Shown: positions 31,134 through 38,471 of the stretch, piece by piece
How the letters are laid out: every line of letters starts with the position of its first letter
Position numbering within the stretch: position 1 is the stretch's first letter
Source: Deltaproteobacteria bacterium
GTDB lineage: Bacteria; Desulfobacterota; Desulfuromonadia; Geobacterales; JAJYBI01
Assembly (NCBI GenBank): GCA_021779095.1
Contig: JAJYBI010000033.1
Location: 1 to 40,459, forward strand
Direction of reading: 5' to 3'
DNA length: 40,459 bases
Program-made: the position numbers and the translations under genes
Notes under the pieces: generated by a model
Told to the model about the DNA's origin: nothing
Database searches by the model: none
The model's input: the letters and a program-made list of their open reading frames with translations, nothing else

Positions 31134-31715
31134 GTGAACGCTACCGTAATCATCACCACCTTCGGTGTCATATTTCTCGCCGAACTGGGGGACAAGACCC
31201 AGCTGACGGCGATGGCGCTTGCCCTGCGCTTTCCCTGGCAGCGGATATTTGTGGGGATCGCCGCGGCATTCGCGCTCCTCAACCTCGGGGCGGTACTGGT
31301 GGGACATCTGCTGCATTCGGCCTTCAGCGATCACTTGAACTGGATCAAACTCATTTCGGCGGTACTGTTTTTCTATTTCGGGGTTACCACCCTCATGCAT
31401 GGCGCTGACGAGCAGGACGAGGAGGTGAAGGTGACGGCGGCCGATGCGGTCCGGACCGCCTTCCTGATGATCCTCTTTGCAGAATTCGGGGATAAGACCC
31501 AGCTGGTTACGGCGAGCCTCGCCGCCCAGTATGCGTCCCCCCTGTCGGTGTTCGCCGGATCCACCCTGGCACTCTGGAGTGGCTCACTGATGGCCATATT
31601 CCTCGGCCGGCAACTGGTCCGGTACGTGCCGCTTCGGTACATCCACCGGAGCGCCGGCGTGCTGTTTCTGCTCTTCGGGGGGGGCATCGCGATTCAGACG
31701 TTGACCCGTTTGTAG
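31134..31715 (+). CDS. GDT1/TMEM165 (UPF0016) family cation transporter
   Basis: The 193-residue protein has six membrane helices in two inverted halves. Each half carries the family motif E-x-G-D-K-T: AELGDKTQLTAMALAL (about 16-31) and AEFGDKTQLVTASLAAQ (about 115-131). Members in bacteria (MneA, Mnx) export manganese, and eukaryotic members move Mn2+ or Ca2+ into the Golgi. The GTG at 31134 follows GGGAGGGATC. It is divergent from the manganese-riboswitch-controlled terC, so a joint manganese-detoxifying role is the best reading. The short leader shows it does not share the riboswitch. Confidence 0.92.
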   Translation: MNATVIITTFGVIFLAELGDKTQLTAMALALRFPWQRIFVGIAAAFALLNLGAVLVGHLLHSAFSDHLNWIKLISAVLFFYFGVTTLMHGADEQDEEVKVTAADAVRTAFLMILFAEFGDKTQLVTASLAAQYASPLSVFAGSTLALWSGSLMAIFLGRQLVRYVPLRYIHRSAGVLFLLFGGGIAIQTLTRL

Positions 31716-31722
31716 CTCGCGA

Positions 31723-31751
31723 TTGCATTCTGTTCGGCCTCGGCTTAAGAT
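31723..31751 (+). promoter_or_regulatory. candidate promoter of the TonB-like gene
   Basis: TTGCAT at 31723-31728 and TAAGAT at 31746-31751 are 17 bases apart in the 88-base gap after the GDT1 gene. Confidence 0.4.
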
Positions 31752-31803
31752 AGCTCTTATACGCCGCAAGACGGCGCCAGTCGTCAAACGTTCCGGGATT
31801 CCG

Positions 31804-32652
31804 ATGTCCGATCGCCATATCGAAAAATCCTTCCTCTTCCTGCTGGTAGTTTCCCTCTTGGTGCACATCGCGACATTTGTCCTGTTCAGCTATCTGCCAA
31901 AACCCCCGAAGCCGAAAGAGACGGAACCGATCATGGTGGACCTTCAGGAGATGCCGCTGCCTCCTCAGCCGCTTCCCCGCAATCTGCCGCCGGTTCCCCG
32001 CAAGTCCGACCGGCGGCAGCGGGTGGCGCGGGAGATCGCTCCCAAAGGAGCATCTCCGCGGGAAAGGATCGCCCCATCACCTGCGCCGGCGGCACGAAAC
32101 CAGAGCCCGCCTCGGCAAGAGCCGGTTCCGGCTCCCCAGCCAGCACGACCGTCCGTGCCGTCCGCCGAAGCCGGAGGGAGGGATCTGCTGGTCCGGCCGA
32201 GATCGGGCAGTCGCCCGGCGCCCACCCTGGCGCAGCTGTTTCCCAGTGCAAGCAGGATGGCACGTCTGGAGGAGAGTTACCGCAAGAAGTACAGCAGCGA
32301 GGTGGAAGAGGGGGCTACCAGATTCCTGAATACGGACGATATCCTGTTCGGTTCGTTCCTGCGCCGGTTCGAGACGGCGGTCTACGGCGTGTGGCGGTAT
32401 CCGGATGAGGCGGCGCGGCGGGGGATCGAGGGGGTGACCCCCGTGAAGATCACGTTCAACCGCCAGGGAGAGATCGTGAAGGTCGTCCTTTTGGAGAGTT
32501 CCGGCAGCGTCATCCTTGACGACGAGGTGATTCGTTCGCTGAAGATGGTGGGGCCGATCGGGGCGCTTCCCCGCGGGTACAACAAGGATCAGTTCAATCT
32601 GATCGCGTTTTTTCAGTACGGGTTGTCACGGGGGGGGCGCTCCATCCGGTAG
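31804..32652 (+). CDS. TonB family protein (energy transducer-like)
   Basis: The 282-residue protein has a short cytoplasmic start, one membrane helix (about 9-30, FLFLLVVSLLVHIATFVLFSY) and a long Pro-rich periplasmic region (about 33-150). A TonB-type C-terminal domain covers about 195-275, with YGVWRYPDEAARRGIEGVTP, ITFNRQGEIVKVVLLESSG and DDEVIRSLKMVGP. TonB proteins pass proton-motive energy to outer-membrane receptors. No ExbB, ExbD or receptor gene is in the window. The ATG at 31804 gives a normal N-terminus. In-frame codons to 31723 are open but overlap the promoter. Confidence 0.82.
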   Translation: MSDRHIEKSFLFLLVVSLLVHIATFVLFSYLPKPPKPKETEPIMVDLQEMPLPPQPLPRNLPPVPRKSDRRQRVAREIAPKGASPRERIAPSPAPAARNQSPPRQEPVPAPQPARPSVPSAEAGGRDLLVRPRSGSRPAPTLAQLFPSASRMARLEESYRKKYSSEVEEGATRFLNTDDILFGSFLRRFETAVYGVWRYPDEAARRGIEGVTPVKITFNRQGEIVKVVLLESSGSVILDDEVIRSLKMVGPIGALPRGYNKDQFNLIAFFQYGLSRGGRSIR

Positions 32653-32685
32653 CGCCCACTACCTGCGCAATGTCTCTAGCGCAAT

Positions 32686-33552
32686 TCAGGAACAGATCCG
32701 CTTGCGCAGGAATTCCCGGAATTCGCCGTGGAACTCCTCCCGTTTGAGCGCCATGTCCACCGTGGCCTTGAGGAAACCCAGCTTGTCGCCGCAGTCGTGG
32801 CGGACCCCCTCGAACCGGCAGCCGTAGACCGCTTCCTCGGTAGAGAGCTTTTTGATGGCGTCGGTCAGCTGGATCTCCCCTCCCTTGCCCGGCTCCTGGC
32901 AGGCGAGGATCGGGAAGATGTCCGGCGTGAGGACATACCGGCCGATGATGGCCAGGTCCGACGGCGCATCCTCCGCCTTCGGTTTTTCCACCATGTCCGT
33001 CACCTCGTAGGTCCGGTCCGCGATCTGGTTCGCCCGGACGCAGCCGTAGGACGAGATCGACTCCATCGGCACCTGTTCCAGGGCGAGCACCGTCCCGCGG
33101 TACTTTCGGTAGACATCGAGGAGCTGACCCAGGCAGGGGCGGTCGCTGTCGATGATATCGTCTCCCAGGAGGACGGCGAACGGTTCGTCGCCGACGAACT
33201 CCCGGGCGCACAGGATCGCATGGCCGAGCCCCATCGCCTGTTTCTGTCGCACGTAGAAGATGTTCACCATCTCCGCGATCTCCCGGATCTGGGAGAGTTC
33301 CTGGTCCTTCCCCTTGTCGTACAGGAGCGCCTCCAACTCGAAGGCGATGTCGAAATGGTCCTCAAGGGCGCGCTTCCCGCGACCGGTCACGAAGAGGATC
33401 TGTTCGATCCCTGCCGCCACCGCCTCTTCGACGACGTACTGGACGAGTGGCTTGTCGATGAGCGGGAGCATCTCCTTGGGCGACGCCTTGGTCGCGGGGA
33501 GAAACCGGGTGCCGAGGCCGGCGACGGGAAAGACTGCTTTCGTGACTTTCAT
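32686..33552 (-). CDS. galU: UTP-glucose-1-phosphate uridylyltransferase
   Basis: The 288-residue enzyme makes UDP-glucose for envelope polysaccharides. The nucleotide-binding start AVFPVAGLGTRFLPATKASP and KEMLPLIDKPLVQY are diagnostic. The metal/UTP segment VLLGDDIID and the sugar-site MVEKPKAEDAPS are also present, with the length normal for bacterial GalU. AGGGAG precedes the ATG. It follows folD by 47 bases on the same strand and may share its promoter. It converges with the TonB-like gene, and no clear terminator separates them. An inverted repeat at 32662-32710 overlaps its 3' end. Confidence 0.95.
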   Translation of the reverse strand: MKVTKAVFPVAGLGTRFLPATKASPKEMLPLIDKPLVQYVVEEAVAAGIEQILFVTGRGKRALEDHFDIAFELEALLYDKGKDQELSQIREIAEMVNIFYVRQKQAMGLGHAILCAREFVGDEPFAVLLGDDIIDSDRPCLGQLLDVYRKYRGTVLALEQVPMESISSYGCVRANQIADRTYEVTDMVEKPKAEDAPSDLAIIGRYVLTPDIFPILACQEPGKGGEIQLTDAIKKLSTEEAVYGCRFEGVRHDCGDKLGFLKATVDMALKREEFHGEFREFLRKRICS

Positions 33553-33599
33553 GGAATGAACTCCCTGGTATTCCGAAGCTGGTACGTTGGGGAACGCGT

Positions 33600-34448
33600 T
33601 TACTCGGCGCTCCGCCTGGCCGATTCGAGCGTGTTGTACAGCAGCATGGTGATGGTCATGGGGCCGACTCCGCCGGGAACCGGGGTGATTGCCGACGCCC
33701 GCTTGCTGGCCTCCGCGAACTCAACATCTCCAACAAGCTTCTTCTCCCCGACCCGGTTGACCCCCACGTCGATGACGACGGCCCCTTCCTTGATCCAGTC
33801 CCCCTTGATCATCTCCGGTTTGCCGACGGCGGCGATGACGATGTCGGCGCTGCGCACCTTGTCCGCCAGGTCCCGGGTGCGGCTGTGGCAGAGGGTGACG
33901 GTGGCGTGCTGGGCGAGGCACATGAAAGCTACCGGCTTACCCACGATGTTCGACCGTCCCACCACCACGACCTCTTTTCCTTCGAGGGAGATGCCCGCTT
34001 CCTTCAGCATCACCATGACGCCGTAGGGGGTGCAGGGCTGGAAGGTCGGCTTGCCCACCACCAGCCGGCCGACGTTGTAGGGATGGAACCCGTCCACGTC
34101 CTTTGCGGGGGAGATGGATTCCAGTATCAGGTCGGTATTTATCTGGGGGGGGAGGGGGAGCTGGACGAGGATGCCGTGGATCTTCGAATCGTTGTTGAGC
34201 CGGCCGATGAGCGCCAGCAGGTCCTGTTCGCTGGTGTCGGCGTGGAGTTTGTATTCGTCGGAAAAAATACCCACTTCCTGGCAGGCCTTTTCCTTCATGC
34301 TGACGTAGACCCTGCTGGCGGGGTCGTCACCGACGAGCACCACGGCAAGGCCGGGGGTGATACCCTTCTCTATGAGCGTGGCGACCTGTTCCGTGATCTT
34401 GCCGCGAATTTTGGCTGCAATGGCCTTCCCATCAATGATCTGTGACAT
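33600..34448 (-). CDS. folD: bifunctional methylenetetrahydrofolate dehydrogenase / methenyltetrahydrofolate cyclohydrolase
   Basis: The 282-residue enzyme interconverts methylene-, methenyl- and formyl-tetrahydrofolate for one-carbon supply. The catalytic segment [16 protein letters not shown] with the Tyr and Lys, the [11 protein letters not shown] and [13 protein letters not shown] signatures, the NADP site [12 protein letters not shown] and the C-terminal [15 protein letters not shown] are all intact. A promoter (34480-34508) and a good ribosome binding site (CCGGAGG) precede the ATG. galU follows after 47 bases. Confidence 0.97.
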   Translation of the reverse strand: MSQIIDGKAIAAKIRGKITEQVATLIEKGITPGLAVVLVGDDPASRVYVSMKEKACQEVGIFSDEYKLHADTSEQDLLALIGRLNNDSKIHGILVQLPLPPQINTDLILESISPAKDVDGFHPYNVGRLVVGKPTFQPCTPYGVMVMLKEAGISLEGKEVVVVGRSNIVGKPVAFMCLAQHATVTLCHSRTRDLADKVRSADIVIAAVGKPEMIKGDWIKEGAVVIDVGVNRVGEKKLVGDVEFAEASKRASAITPVPGGVGPMTITMLLYNTLESARRSAE

Positions 34449-34479
34449 CGAAGTGGAACCTCCGGATTGAAGTCAGGAA

Positions 34480-34508
34480 ATAATAAGGGAGCGGGCGGGG
34501 TTTGTAAA
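34480..34508 (-). promoter_or_regulatory. sigma-70 promoter of folD
   Basis: On the minus strand TTTACA (34508-34503) and TATTAT (34485-34480) are 17 bases apart, both five of six to consensus, about 30 bases before the folD ATG. Confidence 0.65.
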
Positions 34509-34543
34509 GTGGTAAAGGGCGCGGAACTCTTCCGGTTGAGTAC

Positions 34544-34576
34544 AAAAAAAGGATGCTCCGGAGGGAGCATCCTTTT
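34544..34576 (-). terminator. intrinsic terminator of the zinc-ribbon gene
   Basis: AAAAGGATGCTCC and GGAGCATCCTTTT (34547-34559 with 34564-34576) form a 13-pair stem with a four-base loop. On the minus strand it is followed by a T run (the A run 34544-34550), so it ends the FmdB-type transcript before folD. Confidence 0.92.
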
Positions 34577-34595
34577 GGGACCGATCGTCCGGGTC

Positions 34596-34835
34596 TCATT
34601 TCCCGGCTGATGGGCATCCGCTGCATCCGCCCCCCGAAGGGCAGGTCGTCGGCGTGCCGGTTCCGTACCCCTGTGCATACCAGCCGCCACCCTTCAGGGC
34701 AAAACCGGACTGGGAGATGAGTTTTTGTACCGGACCGCCGCACTGCGGGCATGCGCTCGCCGGCTCGTCGGAGAATTTCTGGCGCAGTTCAAACTGGTTG
34801 CCGCATTCACTGCACGCGTATTCGTAGACTGGCAT
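34596..34835 (-). CDS. FmdB-family zinc ribbon protein
   Basis: The 79-residue protein starts with the FmdB signature MPVYEYACSECGNQFELRQK and a second Cys pair in ACPQCGGPV, giving a four-Cys zinc ribbon (residues 8, 11, 29 and 32). It then has FALKGGGWYAQGYG and a Gly/Cys-rich tail with more cysteines. The family is thought to include small regulators, but the role is unknown. It has its own promoter and terminator and a strong ribosome binding site (GAGGAGG). Confidence 0.9.
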   Translation of the reverse strand: MPVYEYACSECGNQFELRQKFSDEPASACPQCGGPVQKLISQSGFALKGGGWYAQGYGTGTPTTCPSGGGCSGCPSAGK

Positions 34836-34879
34836 CCTGGTGGTTCCTCCTCGGTTCTGAATGGTTCGTTATGCTCGTT

Positions 34880-34909
34880 ACTATAAGAAGTGAGATGCCG
34901 TTTTGTCAA
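34880..34909 (-). promoter_or_regulatory. sigma-70 promoter of the zinc-ribbon gene
   Basis: On the minus strand TTGACA (34909-34904) and TATAGT (34885-34880) are 18 bases apart. The leader would be about 40 bases. Confidence 0.7.
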
Positions 34910-34929
34910 CCCCTGCCAGGGGGCGGTTG

Positions 34930-35250
34930 TCATCTTTTTGTAATTCCGCCGGACAGTGCCGACTTCAGCCGTTCCAGCAGGCCATCCCGGTCGTAACCGG
35001 ATACGAGCACCGTCTTGTGGCGGGATTTTTCTCCCGACACGATGCGGACCCTGGATTTGGCGATTCCCAAAAGCTTTGCGAAATATTCGATGCAGAGCTT
35101 GTTGGCTTCTCCCTCAACCGGTGGGGAGGTGAGCCGCACCTTCAGCTCGTTTCCCTGCATGCCGCAGATCTCGTTACGCGAGGCGCGGGGCTGGACGTGC
35201 ACGGGAAAGGCGATCCCTTCACCGGTTTCCCGAATCTGCAGGTCATGCAT
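34930..35250 (-). CDS. DUF167 family protein (YggU-like)
   Basis: The 106-residue protein has the YggU pattern: IAFPVHVQPRASRNEI, VRLTSPPVEGEANK and RIVSGEKSRHKTVLV. The structure of family members is known, but their function is not. It overlaps divIVA by eight bases, and divIVA overlaps the yggT-type gene by four, so the three are one translationally coupled operon. Confidence 0.9.
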   Translation of the reverse strand: MHDLQIRETGEGIAFPVHVQPRASRNEICGMQGNELKVRLTSPPVEGEANKLCIEYFAKLLGIAKSRVRIVSGEKSRHKTVLVSGYDRDGLLERLKSALSGGITKR

Positions 35251-35707
35251 CGGTCAACGGTTCGTCTTCCAGGGCGATGAGTTTGGTGTGGGTTTCCAGG
35301 AGCGAACGGAACGAGGTCTCGAACTGCACCTTCTGCCGGCGGAGCTCCTGCAGCTGTTCCGTCGTCTGGATGAGGCGTCGTTCCGCGTCCGCCACGATCC
35401 GTTCGGCCTTGAGTTCCGCCTCGGAGATGATCAACTGGGCTTCCTTCTGGGCATTGGCCTTCATCTCTTCGGTGACCTTCTGCGCGGCGAGCATGGTTTC
35501 CCGGATATTCGCCTCGCGCTGCGTCATCTCCTCAACCTGGGCGGCAATCTTCTTTGCCTGCTCCTTCAGGTCGTTGTTCTCGCGGACGAGGTCTTCCACC
35601 TCGCCGGAGACCATCTGCAGGAATGCGTCCACGTCGTCCGGGTCCAGACCGCCGAAGAACTTTCCCTTGAACTGTTGCTGCTGGATGTCGAGCGGGGTGA
35701 TTTTCAT
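35243..35707 (-). CDS. divIVA: DivIVA-domain protein
   Basis: The 154-residue protein begins with the DivIVA membrane-binding start KITPLDIQQQQFKGKFFGGL and DPDDVDAFLQMVSGEVEDL. A long coiled coil follows (about 35-140), rich in Glu, Lys and Ala. DivIVA senses curved membranes and, in Gram-positives, recruits division and growth proteins to poles and septa. Shorter versions occur in several Gram-negative lineages including deltaproteobacteria. Its position between yggT- and yggU-type genes is the common bacterial arrangement. Confidence 0.9.
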   Translation of the reverse strand: MKITPLDIQQQQFKGKFFGGLDPDDVDAFLQMVSGEVEDLVRENNDLKEQAKKIAAQVEEMTQREANIRETMLAAQKVTEEMKANAQKEAQLIISEAELKAERIVADAERRLIQTTEQLQELRRQKVQFETSFRSLLETHTKLIALEDEPLTDA

Positions 35708-36021
35708 GGTGTGCCTCTCATGCCGAATTTAAGCTGGTAGCCGAGATCGTACAGGGACGCGATCAGGAACTTCTGCAGGAAGAATATCGCCACGAGGACG
35801 AGAAGGGGCGACAGATCGAGCCCCCCGAGGTCGGGAAGGAAGCGCCGCACCCGGTACAGTACCGGTTCGGTGGCCCGGTAGAGGAAACTGACGATCGGAT
35901 TGTACGGGTCGGGATTTACCCACGAGAGGATGGCGCGGGCGATGATGATGTACATGTAGATCGTGAGGAGGATGTCGGCGATTCTGGCGATGGTCGTAAG
36001 GAGATTCGCAACGATGAACAT
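35704..36021 (-). CDS. YggT family membrane protein
   Basis: The 105-residue protein has two to three membrane helices (LLTIYMYIIIARAILSWV and LSPLLVLVAIFFLQKFLIA) with the YggT signature SWVNPDPYNPIVSFLYRATEPVLYRVRRFLP. The family is linked to osmotic tolerance and to the divisome neighbourhood in other bacteria. It is the first gene of the yggT-divIVA-DUF167 operon, with GGAGGG before the ATG and a TTGACA upstream. Confidence 0.92.
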   Translation of the reverse strand: MFIVANLLTTIARIADILLTIYMYIIIARAILSWVNPDPYNPIVSFLYRATEPVLYRVRRFLPDLGGLDLSPLLVLVAIFFLQKFLIASLYDLGYQLKFGMRGTP

Positions 36022-36047
36022 GGGCCCTCCGATAGAAGTTCGTGCAT

Positions 36048-36077
36048 TATATATGCGGTCCGGCGTCGTCGTGTCAA
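36048..36077 (-). promoter_or_regulatory. candidate promoter of the yggT-divIVA-DUF167 operon
   Basis: On the minus strand TTGACA (36077-36072) is followed after 18 bases by TATATA (36053-36048). TATAAT itself occurs two bases further on, at an unfavourable spacing of 20. Confidence 0.55.
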
Positions 36078-36090
36078 GTGCAGACCGGGG

Positions 36091-36798
36091 TCATTTCCGT
36101 CCGACGTAGATTGTAGAGATGCCGAAGGTCAGATCCCGGTGCGTGACGGCTCTGAAGCCCGCTTTGGTCATCAGCGACTCGAATTCCTCCTGGGGCGGGA
36201 ATTCCATGACCGATTCGGGGAGATAACGGTAGGCACTCTCCTGCGAGAACATGCCGGCGATGCGGGGGAGCATTCGATGAAAGTAGAAGTTGTACGCCGC
36301 CCTGAAGAGCCGGGAGCGGGGGGTCGAAAATTCCAGGATAACGACCCGGCCGCCCGGCTTGAGGACTCTCCGCATCTCTCTCAGGCCAAGTTCACGGTCA
36401 ACGACGTTCCGGATGCCGAACGCGATGGTTACGGCGTCGAACGTGTCGTCGGGAAACGGGATATCTTCACAGGGCGCGATCTGGAGCGAGATCCGGGCGC
36501 GGTGGGGAGAACTTTCGATCTTGGTGCGACCATGTTCCACCATGCCGGCTGAAAAATCGATACCGGTGATGGCGACGTTTTCCGGCGTCTGGGCCGCTAT
36601 TTCGAGGGCCACGTCGCCCGTTCCGGTGGCGACATCGAGCACCCGTCCGTTGGGGGGGCATTGTATCTGCCTCACTGCCACCCGCCTCCAGCGGCGGTCG
36701 ATCCCCAGGCTCAGCAGTCGGTTGAGGAAGTCGTAGCGCGGCGCTATGGTGCTGAACATCTTCTGTATCTGTTCGCCTTTTCCGGTCAGCTTGTACAT
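36091..36798 (-). CDS. ubiE: demethylmenaquinone / quinone-precursor C-methyltransferase UbiE/MenG
   Basis: The 235-residue SAM-dependent enzyme makes the last methyl transfer of menaquinone synthesis (and of ubiquinone where it exists). The start IQKMFSTIAPRYDFLNRLLSLGIDRRWR, the SAM site VLDVATGTGDVALEI, FDAVTIAFGIRNVVDRE and KPGGRVVILEFSTP are diagnostic. Geobacter-type bacteria respire with menaquinone, so MenG activity is the likely role. It is divergent from the cyclase gene and separate from the yggT operon, which has its own promoter downstream of the ubiE stop. Confidence 0.94.
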   Translation of the reverse strand: MYKLTGKGEQIQKMFSTIAPRYDFLNRLLSLGIDRRWRRVAVRQIQCPPNGRVLDVATGTGDVALEIAAQTPENVAITGIDFSAGMVEHGRTKIESSPHRARISLQIAPCEDIPFPDDTFDAVTIAFGIRNVVDRELGLREMRRVLKPGGRVVILEFSTPRSRLFRAAYNFYFHRMLPRIAGMFSQESAYRYLPESVMEFPPQEEFESLMTKAGFRAVTHRDLTFGISTIYVGRK

Positions 36799-36972
36799 TT
36801 TTCTACTCTTCCTGCTGCAATGATGTTATATACATACGCTTTAACCTTTCGTCGCGTTTCGTGTCAGTTTGTAGCACAAACCCCGAATGCATTGCCAGCA
36901 AAATGTCGGGCGATGCGCAGCTGTACGGGCTCCGGTCAATCCTGCCGGGGCTGGGTCAGTCAGGGAGCAGCG

Positions 36973-38388
36973 ATGTCCTTTCCGATCATCAGGCCGCAGG
37001 ATATTGCCGATATCCTCATCATGACCTTTCTGCTCTACCAGCTATACCGCTGGTTCAAGAACAGCAAGGCGTTGCAGGTGCTTATCGGTCTCGGTTTCCT
37101 CGGAGTTCTCTACTTCGTAACGAAAAACCTCGGTCTTTTTATGACCAGCTGGATACTGCAGGAGCTCGGTACCGTCTTCTTCGTGCTTGTCGTGGTCATC
37201 TTCCAGGTGGAGATACGCCAGGCCCTGTACCGGTTCAGCCTGCTGCGAAACCTCTTCGGCAGACAGACGGTAGCCCGGAAGCTGGACATCACAGGGGTGG
37301 CCGGGGCGGCGTTTGCCATGGCGGCAGGCAGGACGGGAGCGCTCATCGTGCTGGAGCGTCAGGAGCAGCTTGACGAATACCTGCTCCACGGGGTTCCGCT
37401 TGACAGTCTGGTGAGCAGCCAGCTGCTGGAAAGCGTCTTTTGCCCTGCCAGTCCGCTGCATGACGGCGCTCTCGTTATCCGGGACGGCCGGGTCCGGATC
37501 GCTTCCTGCCATCTCCCCCTGTCAACGACGACCGATCTACCCCAGAACTGGGGAACGCGTCACCGGGCAGGGATCGGTATCTCCGAACGTTCCGATGCGG
37601 TGGTCATTATCGTGTCGGAAGAACGGGGAGATGTGTCTCTGGCCGTTGACGGGACCCTGCGGAAGATGGAGACGCCCGAGATGCTCCAGGAGTCTCTGCA
37701 GGAGCTGATCGAGCCGCCTGATGTGGCGCGGTCGCGCATCCCCTTCAAAGTCTGGCTGTTTGGTAACTTCTGGCCCAAACTTTGCATTTTTTTGCTCGTC
37801 GTCGTAATCTGGCTGGTGGTGACGGAGAAGCAAGGGGGGATCGTGACAGTGACGGCACCGGTCCGGTTTCACAACCTGCCGGAGCACCTGGCCCTCGTGA
37901 AGAGCACGCCGGATGCGGTGGATGTGCAGCTCAAGGCGATCTTCAGCCTCGCCCCGTCGCCTAAGCAGCTCGATCTTGTAGCGGACCTCGATCTGTCGGG
38001 GGTACAACAGGGGACGACCCCGATCACCATCCGACCGGAAGATTTCAAGCTGCCGACGGGGATGAGCATTACGTCCATCTCGCCATCAACTGCCCGGGTT
38101 ACGGTTGAGCGGACCGTGCGCAGAAATCTTCGTGTTCTGGTACGTACCACCGGTACGCTGCCCAAAGGGCTGCATCTGAAAGGTATCGGCGTGGAGCCCC
38201 GGACGGTTGCCGTAGAGGGGCCGGAGCAGGTCATAAACCGGCTGGCGGGGATACGTACCAACACGGTGGACCTGACCGGTATCCAACGGAGCACGACCGT
38301 CGAACAGGGGTTGCTGGCGCCGGACCCGCCGATTCGCCTGCAGAAGGATGGACCGGTACGAATCCGGATACACATATCCGGGCATTGA
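36973..38388 (+). CDS. cdaA: diadenylate cyclase (CdaA type) fused to YbbR domains
   Basis: The 471-residue protein joins two usually separate proteins. Three membrane helices (about 9-80) and a DAC domain (about 105-245) resemble CdaA, which makes c-di-AMP from two ATP. D164 in LHDGALVIRDG and the RHR of GTRHRAGIGIS (196-198) are the catalytic and ATP-binding motifs. A fourth membrane helix (about 270-290, LCIFLLVVVIWLVV) then leads to two YbbR repeats (about 295-470), the domains of the regulator CdaR. The frame is continuous, with no stop or frameshift signature. ATG 36973 follows GGGAG. In Bacillus cdaA and cdaR are adjacent genes. A fusion in one chain is notable. Confidence 0.93.
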   Translation: MSFPIIRPQDIADILIMTFLLYQLYRWFKNSKALQVLIGLGFLGVLYFVTKNLGLFMTSWILQELGTVFFVLVVVIFQVEIRQALYRFSLLRNLFGRQTVARKLDITGVAGAAFAMAAGRTGALIVLERQEQLDEYLLHGVPLDSLVSSQLLESVFCPASPLHDGALVIRDGRVRIASCHLPLSTTTDLPQNWGTRHRAGIGISERSDAVVIIVSEERGDVSLAVDGTLRKMETPEMLQESLQELIEPPDVARSRIPFKVWLFGNFWPKLCIFLLVVVIWLVVTEKQGGIVTVTAPVRFHNLPEHLALVKSTPDAVDVQLKAIFSLAPSPKQLDLVADLDLSGVQQGTTPITIRPEDFKLPTGMSITSISPSTARVTVERTVRRNLRVLVRTTGTLPKGLHLKGIGVEPRTVAVEGPEQVINRLAGIRTNTVDLTGIQRSTTVEQGLLAPDPPIRLQKDGPVRIRIHISGH

Positions 38389-38399
38389 GCGGTTGGGGG

Positions 38400-38427
38400 T
38401 TGACAGCAAAGATCGATTTGTTATACA
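38400..38427 (+). promoter_or_regulatory. sigma-70 promoter of the LysM-NlpC/P60 gene
   Basis: TTGACA at 38400-38405 and TATACA at 38422-38427 are 16 bases apart, about 45 bases before the start codon. The GAGGAGGGG ribosome binding site lies at 38460-38468. Confidence 0.6.
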
Positions 38428-38440
38428 AATAACGCATTTG
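38416..38440 (+). repeat. phased ATTTG / CAAAT / ATTTG dyads over the -10 region
   Basis: ATTTG (38416-38420), CAAAT (38426-38430) and ATTTG (38436-38440) are each separated by exactly five bases, giving two overlapping inverted repeats with a 10-base period across the -10. This looks like an operator for a dimeric regulator. Confidence 0.5.
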
Positions 38441-38471
38441 TTGGGATAAAAATAAAACGAGGAGGGGTTGC

